Assembly (NCBI RefSeq): GCF_900324485.2
Contig: NC_046653.1
Coordinates: 26,692,637-26,756,636 of the forward strand
Length of the DNA: 64,000 nt
Source: Mastacembelus armatus
Lineage: Eukaryota; Chordata; Actinopteri; Synbranchiformes; Mastacembelidae
Direction: 5' to 3'
The first letter of the stretch is position 1, and the number at the start of each line of letters is the position of its first letter. The notes below the pieces were generated by a model that worked only from the letters and a program-made list of their open reading frames with translations, did no database searches and was not told where the DNA came from. The position numbers and the translations under genes are program-made. Below, in pieces: positions 55,497 to 64,000 of the stretch.

Positions 55497-55557
55497 CTAC
55501 TCTAGATGGCATAGCCCTGGCCTCCAGCACTACTGTAAAAAACCTTGGAGTTATTTT

Positions 55558-56072
55558 TATTCGGGCATCGGCAGTAGTAATGCGGTCGTTGTATTTGTCT
55601 GTTGTGGTGTCGATTTACTGGTCAATCTATGTTCCTACTCTCACCTATGGTCATGAGCTTTGGGTCATGACCGAAAGGACAAGGTCTCAGATGCAAGCAG
55701 CTGAAATGAGTTTCCTTCACAGGGTGGCCGGGCGCTCCTTTAGAGATAGGGTGAGGAGCTCGGAGTAGAGCCGTTGCTCCTCCACATCGAGAGGAGCCAG
55801 CTGAGGTGGCTCGGGCATCTGTTCCGGATGCCTCCTGGGCGCCTCCATGGGGAGGTGTTCTGGGCATGTCCCACCGGGAGGAGGCCCCGTGGAAGATCCA
55901 GGACACGCTGGAGGACTATGTCTTTCGGCTGGCCTTGGAACGCCTCGGTCTCCCCCCGGAAGAGCTGGAGGAAGTGTCCAGGGAAAAGGAAGTCTGGGTC
56001 TCCCTGCATAGGGTACTGCCCCTGCAACCCAGCATCAAATAAGCAGAAGAAGATGGATGGATGGATGGATGA
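55558..56072 (+). mobile_element. RTE-clade (Rex3-like) LINE 3' fragment
   Basis: 5'-truncated fragment joined to L2 copy D. Frames read PTLTYGHELWVMTERTRSQMQAAEMSFLHRVAG, then FRMPPGRL..EVFWACPTGRRPRG, then PEELEEVSREKEVWVSL in shifting frames, ending in a (GGAT)n tail at about 56048-56070. Wording and tail are those of Rex3-type RTE elements (from memory). Several stops and frameshifts. Confidence 0.78.
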
Positions 56073-56520
56073 ACTGTATTCACTGTCCATGGACAGAAAA
56101 ACAGAGGCAGAGATGTATCTTCTTTCAGTAAAATACTTCTCTGCATATTTTTGGTTTTTTTGGTATTTACATGTTTTAAAACTTTATTTCAGAATTAATA
56201 TTATTGATGCTTTTCCATTAGTATTTTCTTATATACATTTTTAGTCTTCTATTATGTGTTTCTATATGTAGTACCTTTTTATCTTCCATAATTTAGTATA
56301 TTATGTACAGTAAATGTTGTGCATATACAAAGAGTACACCAGAGCTAGGAAATGCGTGATATAATTTGGCTAAATTTGACTTAACTTGCTTTGCTCACCT
56401 TGACCAAAAATGGCAACACTTACTGTTGCATAAGGTTGTCAGGCTAATGCCACAGTGAAAATGCACTGTAATTAAACCAGAATATTAAAGTGTTAGACAT
56501 TTTTGTGTGCTTAACAGATA
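56073..56520. other. OR9 distal 3' flank
   Basis: About 56155-56480 is the inverse of 14711-15140 beside OR2. No gene. Confidence 0.6.
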
Positions 56521-56640
56521 GTGTGGCCCCCACACAGCCCTGAACACAGCATTATGAACTCAGTCTGGGATCACAGCCTGAACCCACAGAAGAACTGTGG
56601 CAGCTTCTCCAAGATCCTTAGAAAAATCAACCTTATAATA
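56521..56640 (+). mobile_element. Tc1-like transposase C-terminal relic (OR9 flank)
   Basis: Reads MWPPHSPEHSIMNSVWDH, the Tc1 'WPPHSPDLN..VWDH' segment before the catalytic Glu, then decays. Third copy of the 28681 relic. Confidence 0.58.
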
Positions 56641-56983
56641 TTTTCTCTCCTCACTCTGCTGAGTGAAGCTCAGTGTTTCCTTGTGGGCAGCAACAGCATC
56701 AGAGTCTAGAAGCCAAACATTAACACTGCACATATTCCACTTTAATGTGAAGGTCATGATAATGGGTTGCTGATTGACAGGTGAACACAAAAAAGAAATG
56801 TGGGACTCACAACAGGAAAGATGGAATTTGGCAGAAACTGATCAGTCATCACATTATTGAAGCTGACAATGCTCTTTACTGTGTGTAAGGAAACTAAACA
56901 CATCCTGACAAACTATTTCCAGTGATCAGACAAATCACATTTCTGCAATATTCTTTCACAATAAGGTATTAGTGTTGATGAAA

Positions 56984-57910
56984 TTAGTTTGTTTTACCCG
57001 GACAGAACAACTTCTTGAGGTGTTTATAAATTTCTTTCATTTTTAGTCCATATATAATTGGATTAAATAGAGGATTATACACAACTAACTGTAAAGTCAT
57101 TACTAAATGTGCAGTTTTAGGGAAATCAGTTTCCAGTCGAACAGTAATAACATCATATGTTATTAAAAAGAAGTAGTTGAATAAAACCATCAGGTGAGGT
57201 AAACAGGTCTGTGCAGCTTTTCTCCTGACTTCTCCAGAGCTGTGATAACATATTATAAGTATCCTGGTGTATGTGAAAAGTATGAAGAGCACAGGGAGAA
57301 CCACAACATTTAGGACAACAAAGACACCATATACAGTTACAGCTCTGGAACTCACACAAAAAAGTTTGTAAATTGAGTTATTGCAAAAAATGACTTTCAC
57401 AGTAAAACTACAGAGTTTTTGATTAGTAATCAGTGTTGTTAATCCCATTATCTCACATGCAGGCACAAGCCAAGATAAAGCCAGAAAGACATTGATTGTT
57501 CTTTTCCTCATGATAGTTGGATACTGCAGAGGTTTACATATAGACACATACCTGTCATAGGCCATGGCTGCCAACAGTAAAAACTCAGAACTTGTTAAAG
57601 TGTAAAACATATAAAACTGAACCAGACAGGTCTGATAAGATATGATCTGTTGTTCAGATAAGAAGTCGATCAGTAGCTTTGGGTAGATATTAGTGCTGTA
57701 AAGAACAGAGTTCAGTAACAAAGCTGCAATGAAAATGTACATAGGCTCATGGAGGTCTCTGTGTTTCCAGATCAGGTACACAATAGTAGAATTACTGCAT
57801 ATTATTAGAATATAAACTGTAAAAACAACCATAAAATAAAGGTATCTGTATTTGTGAACTTCTATATGCCCACCAAAAACTACATATGTCACATTCAAAT
57901 CTTCTTCCAT
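56984..57910 (-). CDS. Olfactory receptor OR9
   Basis: Intact 308-residue receptor. It is the only copy with a changed N-terminus: TYVVFGGHIEVHK and FMVVFTVYIL, where the other eight are identical. Hallmarks are conserved (NVT, LHEPMY, MAYDRYVSIC, KAAQTCLPHL, NPLFNPIIY). Distinctive: TSSEF in TM3, RKRTINVFL, CEIMGLTTLITNQ in ECL2, VKVIF, TM5 CVSSRAVTVYGVFVVLN as in OR8, and KTAHLV before TM7. Ends FCPGKTN, with a proline where the others have glutamine. Lies at the right end of the intact array. Confidence 0.94.
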   Translation of the reverse strand: MEEDLNVTYVVFGGHIEVHKYRYLYFMVVFTVYILIICSNSTIVYLIWKHRDLHEPMYIFIAALLLNSVLYSTNIYPKLLIDFLSEQQIISYQTCLVQFYMFYTLTSSEFLLLAAMAYDRYVSICKPLQYPTIMRKRTINVFLALSWLVPACEIMGLTTLITNQKLCSFTVKVIFCNNSIYKLFCVSSRAVTVYGVFVVLNVVVLPVLFILFTYTRILIICYHSSGEVRRKAAQTCLPHLMVLFNYFFLITYDVITVRLETDFPKTAHLVMTLQLVVYNPLFNPIIYGLKMKEIYKHLKKLFCPGKTN

Positions 57911-58043
57911 TGGGAAAGTGAAATATAAGACACTGATTTATGAGACAGATATTTCATATAACAAGAATATGTGACTAAAAACTGAGGTATTTGACTTCTG
58001 AAGATTGTAAAAGTTTTGGATTCTCTTGTTCATTCACAGTTAC

Positions 58044-58208
58044 CTGATCTTCAAACTCACTGAGTGCTCATGTCCAAACCTCAGAGAGAGAACTGTTGGA
58101 CCCTGTGAAATATTTTTTATCAGACTGATTCATCCTCCATGGATCTCATTAAACTTTCCACCTAGACTGACTAACATGTAAACAACTTCATCAAACTCTG
58201 GAGGCTTG
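58044..58208 (-). promoter_or_regulatory. OR9 promoter and non-coding exon 1 module
   Basis: Donor CAG|GTAACTG at 58044/58043. TATA-like box near 58109-58121 with one changed base (ATAAAAAATATT). Upstream 'cctccagagtttgatgaag' conserved. Confidence 0.56.
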
Positions 58209-58284
58209 AATCCAAGGTTGTTGTTTGACCTGTTTAATGAGGATTGGGACCTGCTGGGTTTTTCAGTGCACTGCATGTGGAAAT

Positions 58285-58445
58285 GATGTTACTGTGTTTG
58301 CAAAGGGCCAAATTATTGATCTGCATCCATCAAACAAGATGAGAACAATGTTGAAATTACTATTACTGGGTTATAAAATGTCCAACACATTATTGTCGGG
58401 AGAGGGAAAGTGGTACCATCTGGCGAGGAAAAATCAGCCATACAT
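58285..58445 (+). mobile_element. Tc1-like N-terminal relic (OR9 5' flank)
   Basis: Reads FAKGQIIDLHPSNKMRTMLKL and KMSNTLLSGEGKWYH, the helix-turn-helix start of a Tc1-type transposase. Same family as the relic at 51853, which also lies just upstream of its OR promoter, so the pair was duplicated with OR8/OR9. Confidence 0.55.
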
Positions 58446-58749
58446 TCGATGATGAGCCAAACAGACTTTACAGACTCGACTCTACAGGCATATGCAGGTC
58501 TGTTAGCCTCACTATTTCTTTCTCATAGGTCATGTCTTTACAAAGTGTTGCCCACACATCTAAGCCATCACACTAGCAACCAGATATATGTGTATGGGAA
58601 CAACAAGCAAGCAAATTTAGTGTTGCAACAACCTGCCCTATTACCAAAGGCCAAACCTTTTCATCAGTATCTGTTAACCATAAGGGGTCGACGAATGCGT
58701 GAAATAATCCTGATAACGCTGAGGAAAACTTCAATTACTCTGTCAGTTT
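58446..58749. other. Intergenic, no gene
   Basis: No recognisable gene or element; unidentified sequence between the Tc1 relic and the L2 tail. Confidence 0.35.
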
Positions 58750-58754
58750 TGATC

Positions 58755-60450
58755 GTACAGATAAAGACAAAAGGCAAATTTATTAGTATAGCACCATTCA
58801 TACACTACATAATTCAAAGTGCTTTACAAGGCAAATAATTACATTAAAAGTACGGAAAAGAGCATCTAAAAACAAAGACATTTACATGAAATACATTTAA
58901 ATCAAATAAAATAAATTAAAATAAGATGTAAAAGCACATTAAGAAAACAAGGATGAACAATTATTTGAAGGCAGCAGTAAACAACAGTGTTTTCAGTCCT
59001 GATTTGAATGAGCTGACAGTTTGAGCAGACCTCAGGGGTTCAGAAAGTTTGTTCCACAAGTGAGGAGGACAGTAACTGAATGCTGCTTCACTTTGTTTGG
59101 TTCTGGTTGTGGGAACACACAGTAGACCTGTCCCAGATGACCTGAGTGGTCTGGCAACCTCATAGGGAACTAATACATCTTGAATATGTTTTGGTCCACA
59201 ACCATTTAGTGCTTTATAAACTAGCAATAAGATTTTAAAATCTATCCTTTGACTAACGGGAAGCCAGTGTAGTGCTCTGAGAACTGGTGTGATATGGTCC
59301 AGTTTCTTGGTGTTTGTAAGGACTCTAGCAGCAGCATTCTGGATTAGCTGCAGCTGCCTGATTGACTTTTTGCTAAGATCTCTAAACAAGCCATTACAAT
59401 AATCTAACCTACTGAAGATAAATGCATGAACAGGTTTTTCTGTATCTTGTTTAGACAGAGAACCTTTTATTCTAGCAATGTTTTTCAGGTGGTAATAGGA
59501 AGATTTAGTGATGGATTTTATGTGGTTGTTAAAATTCAGATCTGAGTCAATGATTACAGCAAGGTTTCTGGCTTGATTTGTAGCTTTCAATGACATGGAG
59601 TCAAGGTGAGCAATGACCTTTGACCTTTCATTTTTGGGGCCAAAAACAATCACTTCTGTCTTGTCTGTATTGAGCTGGAGAAAATTCTGGCGCATCCATT
59701 CTTTGACTTGATTAATACACTCACATAATGAAATTAGAGGACTATAATCATGAGATGATACTGATATATAAAGTTGGGTGTCATCTGCATAGGTATGGTA
59801 GTCAATGTTGTAGTATTCCATAATCTGAGCAAGGGGCAGCATGTAGATATTGAATAAGAGAGGACCAAGAATAGACCCTTGAGGAACCCCACATTTCATT
59901 TTTGTTCGCTCAGACTTACCGCTTACCAAGTGAGACAAAATAGTCTCTGTCTTGTAAGTAAGATTTTATCCAATTTAACACTATGCTAGTAACTCCCACC
60001 CACGTTTCTAGTCTATCAAGCAGCACATCATGATCAACTGTCAAATGCAGCACTGAGATCCAGTAGTACTAAAACAGAGGTTTTGGATTCATCATTATTC
60101 CAATATAAATCATTTAAAATTTTAATAAGTGCAGTCTCAGTGCTGTGGTGTGTGCGAAATCCAGACTGAAGTGCATTAAAAAGATGTTTTGCACCATAAA
60201 ACTGTGAATTTGTTGAAAAACTACTTTTTCAATAATTTTTCCCAAAAATGGAAGATTTGATATTGGCCTGTAGTTACTTACTGCTGAAGCATCTAGATTA
60301 GGCTTTTTAAGAAGAGGTTTTATAACAGCAGTTTTTAAGGCCTGGGGAAACTGCCCTGACTGAAGAGAACTATTGACAATCTGCAATACATCTGGAGCTA
60401 AGCTGTTAAAAACATTTTTTTTTTTAAATGTTTGGTAAAATATCAAGGCA
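58755..60450 (-). mobile_element. L2-clade LINE, second family (5'-truncated)
   Basis: Minus-strand LINE distinct from copies A-D. Its tail at 58775-58830 ('aagtgctttacaaggc' on the plus strand) is of the L2 type. The open block 58961-59938 has KCGVPQGSILGPLLF, the catalytic [19 protein letters not shown] and the C-terminal SRLDYCNGLFR...LHWLPVSQRIDFKILL. A frameshifted upstream part at 60114-60446 has [16 protein letters not shown] and NYRPISNLPFLGK. 5'-truncated at a T-rich stretch near 60420. Confidence 0.85.
58961..59938 (-). CDS. L2 RT palm/thumb and C-terminal block (second family)
   Basis: 325-codon open stretch carrying the RT catalytic YADD box and the C-terminal conserved domain of L2 elements, ending SSFKSGLKTLLFTAAFK. 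The first ATG is arbitrary, because the fingers domain lies upstream in other frames (60114-60446). Good preservation suggests a younger insertion than the neighbouring LINE relics. Not expected to work without its missing 5' half. Confidence 0.78.
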   Translation of the reverse strand: MSHLVSGKSERTKMKCGVPQGSILGPLLFNIYMLPLAQIMEYYNIDYHTYADDTQLYISVSSHDYSPLISLCECINQVKEWMRQNFLQLNTDKTEVIVFGPKNERSKVIAHLDSMSLKATNQARNLAVIIDSDLNFNNHIKSITKSSYYHLKNIARIKGSLSKQDTEKPVHAFIFSRLDYCNGLFRDLSKKSIRQLQLIQNAAARVLTNTKKLDHITPVLRALHWLPVSQRIDFKILLLVYKALNGCGPKHIQDVLVPYEVARPLRSSGTGLLCVPTTRTKQSEAAFSYCPPHLWNKLSEPLRSAQTVSSFKSGLKTLLFTAAFK

Positions 60451-60949
60451 GCATGATGTAGATTTTAATTGTAGAAGCGTGTGTTAAGGGTCTAGTTTTA
60501 TTTGTATACATTTATAATAAGAACAAAACTCTGTGCTTTTGTTCAATAAAGAAATCAGACAGGGTGTGCTCACTGTCTTCTCTGTCATCTCTCTTCACAG
60601 ACATATAAATAAAACTACCTGAATCTCAGTGAATACTTGCCTCAAAGACATGACAAATATATGTATAGAGAGCTTAAAATGTTTACTTTTAAATAAAACA
60701 ATTCAAGTCGAAAACAATCTCTTTTTATGTATGAAAACAAGATTGAAAGTAAGTATGTATGAAAGTAAGCAGTGTTACGGTTTCTCCTGTCTAACCTCAT
60801 TATAGATAATGTGATCCCGCCTCACACTGAGCGCACTGTAAATATGCAAATGATCTGAGGGGAGACAGGTAATTATGTACACGCCCCTGAGAAATGGCAT
60901 AAAACATCAAGCTTCATCATAGAGTTTATTTACCTTTTCTGCATGTTTG
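60451..60949. other. Intergenic, no gene
   Basis: AT-rich; nothing recognised. From about 60800 it may already belong to the repeat that follows ('ccgcctcacactgagcgcac'). Confidence 0.35.
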
Positions 60950-61599
60950 GATGATGGCACGCTACGTGGGTGAAGAGGCATTTTGGATGGTTCTACACAG
61001 CGACAAATAGTTTACTTTCTCATCAGAGGACAAACATTTGCATTTTGAAGAGCAATTGGACCCAGCGGAGGATATAATTCTCTCTCAGCCACATTCCTAA
61101 CTGAAAGGCTCATTATGCAGCTCATTATGTGGGTCTTTGTCTTCTCAGGTGAATCACATGATTATTCATGATCAGGCACACCTTCTTGCACACGCCCTTT
61201 CTACAAAAAAAGGGCCTTAGAAAAGTCTAATCAGTGTATTGTTTTCTGTGTATGAGCGAACAAAATGATTTTCACATCATTTTGAGGCAAACACTTTTGG
61301 CTACAAGATCCAGTTTTTAAAAGTCTTGTGAACTAATGGTCTGTATGTGTTTTATGGTCTTATTTCAGTGACTTAAAAATTGTAGTTTTGCACGAACCAT
61401 GCATAAGCGCTGTTTTCTCAAAACACAAACATGTATAAACTTGCTGCTCACATATTATTGTATCCCAGTTTGTGCTGATTACAGTGTTATCAGACTTTAT
61501 CCATTAATATGTTTAAAAGCAACTGAAGAAAGCACAAATGTCAGGGCATGTCAAAATTTGTCCAGGGCCCCAAAACCCCCTTGAACCCCAGAAGGTTAA
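60950..61599. repeat. Interspersed repeat, duplicate of 40371-41047
   Basis: Same repeat as at 40371: 'tggatgatggcacgctacgtg', then 'gcacaaatgtcagggcatgtc', ending CCCCAGAAGGTTAA (TTAA 61596-61599). The TTAA and end motif suggest a piggyBac-type origin. No gene. Confidence 0.42.
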
Positions 61600-61639
61600 A
61601 CACCTTTTATTTACGTGGCACGGTGGCCTTGTTTGTTCC

Positions 61640-62400
61640 ATCGCTAATCTGGGGGTCCGGTGTGTCGAGTTCTGAAGTTCTTGCTGCTGGTTGTCTCCCA
61701 GGATTTATATCAGGACAGCTGACATGCCCCTGGCATGTAGGCATGAACCCCATTCCCCTGCGATCGCTACACCCCTGTGCAGCGGCGTAACTCGCTCACT
61801 GCCCACACGTGGGGTGTGCAGCCTCAGTCGCCTGCTCTGCCAGTGCTGGGGTTGGGGATTTCGGCTGGTTGACAGACTACTCCCTGGAGCATGGAGGCCT
61901 TGGCAGAGGCATGCATTCTAAGGTGCATGGACAACATTCACCATGGAGTTTTATCCCAGTCCAACTACAACTTCTCTTTTCTTTCAACTCACAGCTCCCT
62001 TCAGATGGAAGATGATGTACTGGGATCCACTGGACCTATCTGCATCTTCTGTAAGAATATTAATCTCAGTGCAAACTATCCTACTCCAGTGGTGGAAGAC
62101 GAACATTAAACAAAAGGTCAGTGTTCCTGGACTCACATCTGTCCTACAGAGTACACTCAAAATTTTACTAAAAAACTACAACAAAACTGTATGTCTATAA
62201 CTAAATTAGACCTTATCTGTCTCTCTCTGCCTGAAACATATTTACATGCAATAATTCTCTCGACCATGTCTGACTGGTCCCTCACCACAAATGACATCAT
62301 AGAACCGGTGAGAGATCCGTTGTAGACTCCCTGGATGGGTCCACCATTGTACAGCACTGTGTCAGGCAAATGCTCTAACTTTTCAGAATTATGTTAAAAG
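61640..62400 (+). mobile_element. LINE E, third partial copy
   Basis: GC-richer start matching 30460-30700 and 45930-46160 ('gccagtgctgggg', 'actgggatccactggacc'), then a jump at about 62115 to the 3' part ('gttcctggactcacatctgtc', 'ttatctgtctctctctgcctg'). The middle (RT) is deleted. It ends at the OR pseudogene's 3' flank, as in the duplicated blocks. Confidence 0.62.
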
Positions 62401-62493
62401 TCATGCCAGTCCTGACATTAAATTATTTCCAGTGATCAGACAAATCACATCTCTACAATATTCTTTCACAATAAGGAATCAGTGTTGATGAAA

Positions 62494-62933
62494 TTAGTTT
62501 GTTTTACCCTGAGAGAACAACTTCTTGAGGTGTTTATAAATTTCTTTCATTTTTAGTCCATATATAATTGGATTAAATAGAGGATTATACACAACTAACT
62601 GTAAAGTCATTACTAAACGTGCAGTTTTAGGGAAATCAGTTTCGAGTCGAACATTAATACCATCATATGTTATCAAAAAAACATAGTTGAATAAAACCAT
62701 CAAGTGAGGTAAACAGGTCTGTGCAGCGTTTCTCCTGACTTCTCTACAGCTGTAATAACATATTATGTTATATGTTATATTATAAGTATCCTGGTGTATG
62801 TAAAAAGTATGAAGAGCACAGGGAGAACAACAACATTTAGGAAAACTAGGACACCATCTACAGTTGTAACTTTGGAACTCACAAAAAAGTTGAGTTATTG
62901 CAAAAAATGACTTTCAGAGTAAAACTACAGAGA
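62494..62933 (-). pseudogene. Olfactory receptor pseudogene (C-terminal half)
   Basis: Minus-strand remains from about residue 165 (QKLCSFTLKVIF) to the stop, ending KLFSQGKTN (OR5-9 type). The upper half with TM1-TM4 and the promoter module is absent. Internal damage: a short AT duplication near 62762-62782 shifts the frame in the region after TM5, the 'atttacaaact' stretch near 62889 is lost, and the last cysteine is now serine. Flanked by the usual OR 3' flank on the left and unrelated DNA on the right. Confidence 0.88.
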
Positions 62934-63012
62934 GAGCATCTCTTTTTGTCAATAACATGCAAAAGGTACTTGACACACATATGAGCCCTGGAAATGAGAA
63001 TACCCTGGGTAG

Positions 63013-63386
63013 TGTGGGAATGCAGACACACTCTGTGACTAGTATTGCAGTATAGTTTAATCCTATATGTTTAGACACGTGACAGGGTCACCGCGCTTCA
63101 CTGTCTTTACTATGAGGGAAGGTAAAGGGAATAACAACTCCATATATGGTAATGGTCCGAATTCCTTTTGTGGAAAAGTACTGCCATGTAGGGCGGTGAC
63201 CAAGTTACAAGGTATATACATTCTATAGATTTCGCCTAGAGCTCAGATCTCTCCGTGTGTCCCATGAGGGTTGACCTCCAGAGCGCTCTGTATAGTTTGA
63301 ATAAAACCTATAATCAGCTGAACCACCCCAGCCGCCTCTGTGTACTTCCTCATCAACGGACCTGTGTAAAACGTGAGTATTCAACA
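63013..63386 (+). repeat. Solo LTR, probably of an endogenous retrovirus-like element
   Basis: About 374 bp with ends TGTGGGAATG...GTATTCAACA, flanked by GTAG on both sides (63009-63012, 63387-63390). It contains a TATA-like 'ggtatataca' and an AATAAA (63299-63305) followed by a GT/C-rich stretch, as in retroviral R-U5. No internal sequence. The 4-bp duplication fits several retrovirus groups; the family is not assigned. Confidence 0.5.
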
Positions 63387-63390
63387 GTAG

Positions 63391-64000
63391 ACACATGGTG
63401 GTAATGGGATCATTACTTTGCAAGACACATCCCAAGCACTTTGATGCATACTTATTCTAGCACAGATTGTTTGATAAACTGTCCTCCTGGTTTGGTGTTT
63501 AAGACAACATTAACTGATCTGACCACAGTCTCAAGCAATGTGAAATTCTTTTAGTAGGTCTCAGGTTTTGGAGGGACCAAATTCCCTTCACAATCCTGCG
63601 TGATTTCAAGTGATGATCTCAACTTTTAGAAGTAAACAGTATATTAATTTTTTCCTTTTGTCTTCACCAACGTGATGGGCTGTAGTCAAAGTCATAAACC
63701 AGCTGCCTGTGAAGATTCTCAGTTATCCAGGTGAAATTATCTAGAAGCTGAGTCATGGCAAGTGGACTTGTTGAGCAGAAACGTTTCACCACTCATCCAA
63801 GAGGCTTCTTCCATCTGAGAGAAGTTGGTTAGAAATCTAAAAAATTATCCTCGTGGTTGGTTTCAATTCACATGTAGTCTGAATAAGCTGGATGATCACT
63901 CAGCTTCTAGATCAGAAACCAGCAGTTTAACTTTTTCAAAGTGGGATTAATTATCAGTGTTAATATGTAAATATGAGGAAAATAATCAGCTATACTGCAT
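63391..64000. other. Right-edge intergenic DNA with an unclassified interspersed repeat
   Basis: About 63700-63830 ('gaagattctcagttatccag', 'gcagaaacgtttcaccactc') is a sequence I recognise as a common fish interspersed repeat, class uncertain. 63895-63910 repeats 'agcttctaga' from 63741 in a similar setting. No gene was seen. Confidence 0.4.

Larger units (their letters stand above)
53250..55557 (+). mobile_element. L2-clade LINE, copy D (best preserved)
   Basis: Starts at 'cttattgaacag' without the LTR seen in copies A-C. An endonuclease N-terminus with one TGA (CHVR-stop-STGRGGG), an open endonuclease block and an open RT block follow. It ends abruptly at 'gttatttttatt', where an RTE-type fragment joins. 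The C-terminal domain and tail are missing. Confidence 0.88.

Noticed and set aside
55774-56244. 156-codon frame (MLLHIERSQLRWLGH...)
   Set aside because: It is the RTE-type LINE C-terminal region running into flanking DNA, not a host gene.
63700-63830. Possible hammerhead ribozyme of a Penelope-like element ('ggatgagtggtgaaacg' on the minus strand)
   Set aside because: The core does not match CUGAUGA...GAAA; the resemblance is partial and no Penelope coding sequence is nearby.
1-64000. CRISPR arrays, tRNA, rRNA, bacterial operons or toxin systems
   Set aside because: No regularly spaced direct repeats, cloverleaf-like or rRNA-like stretches, or Shine-Dalgarno-led gene chains; all context is vertebrate.

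Overview
The window looks like genomic DNA from a teleost fish, probably a percomorph; the species cannot be named from sequence alone. The evidence is an AT-rich background carrying intronless fish-type olfactory receptor (OR) genes, long-TIR Tc1 transposons, L2- and RTE/Rex-type LINEs, a chromodomain Ty3/Gypsy element, and PIF-Harbinger and hAT non-autonomous elements. No bacterial-type genes, CRISPR arrays, rRNA or tRNA were recognised.

The host content is one OR cluster: nine intact single-exon receptors (305 or 308 residues) and two OR pseudogenes, all from one very close subfamily. OR1-OR3 (914-1831, 13467-14384, 18296-19213) lie on the plus strand. OR4-OR9 (22251-23168, 29166-30092, 33689-34615, 44661-45587, 50578-51504, 56984-57910) and pseudogenes at 37044-37390 and 62494-62933 lie on the minus strand. 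The polarity switches near 20.5 kb inside an inverted repeat holding OR3 and OR4. Every intact gene, and the 37-kb pseudogene, is preceded by a nearly identical module of about 160-185 bp: a TATA-like box, then an inferred short non-coding exon ending in CAG|GTAACTG.

The cluster grew by segmental duplication. A two-receptor block at about 24-35 kb (OR5 + OR6) is repeated at about 40-52 kb (OR7 + OR8) with its transposons. The OR2 flanks recur inverted near 38 kb and 56 kb. Coding sequences are mosaics: ends, TM1-TM2 and TM7 are almost invariant, while variation sits in TM3, ECL2, TM5 and TM6, suggesting gene conversion combined with variation near the odorant pocket.

Most remaining DNA is transposon. 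It includes four long copies of one L2 LINE, a second L2 family, several other LINE fragments, a Tc1 element with TA ends plus older Tc1 relics, a full-length Gypsy chromovirus (7167-12856), solo or partial LTRs, a Harbinger MITE in three copies and a hAT-like element. Because flanks are duplicated, several insertions have matching empty sites in the same window (Tc1, Gypsy, hAT-like, solo LTR), giving a relative chronology. No new enzymatic or defence system was found; the most unusual signals are the shared OR promoter/exon module, the receptor mosaics and the dated nested insertions.
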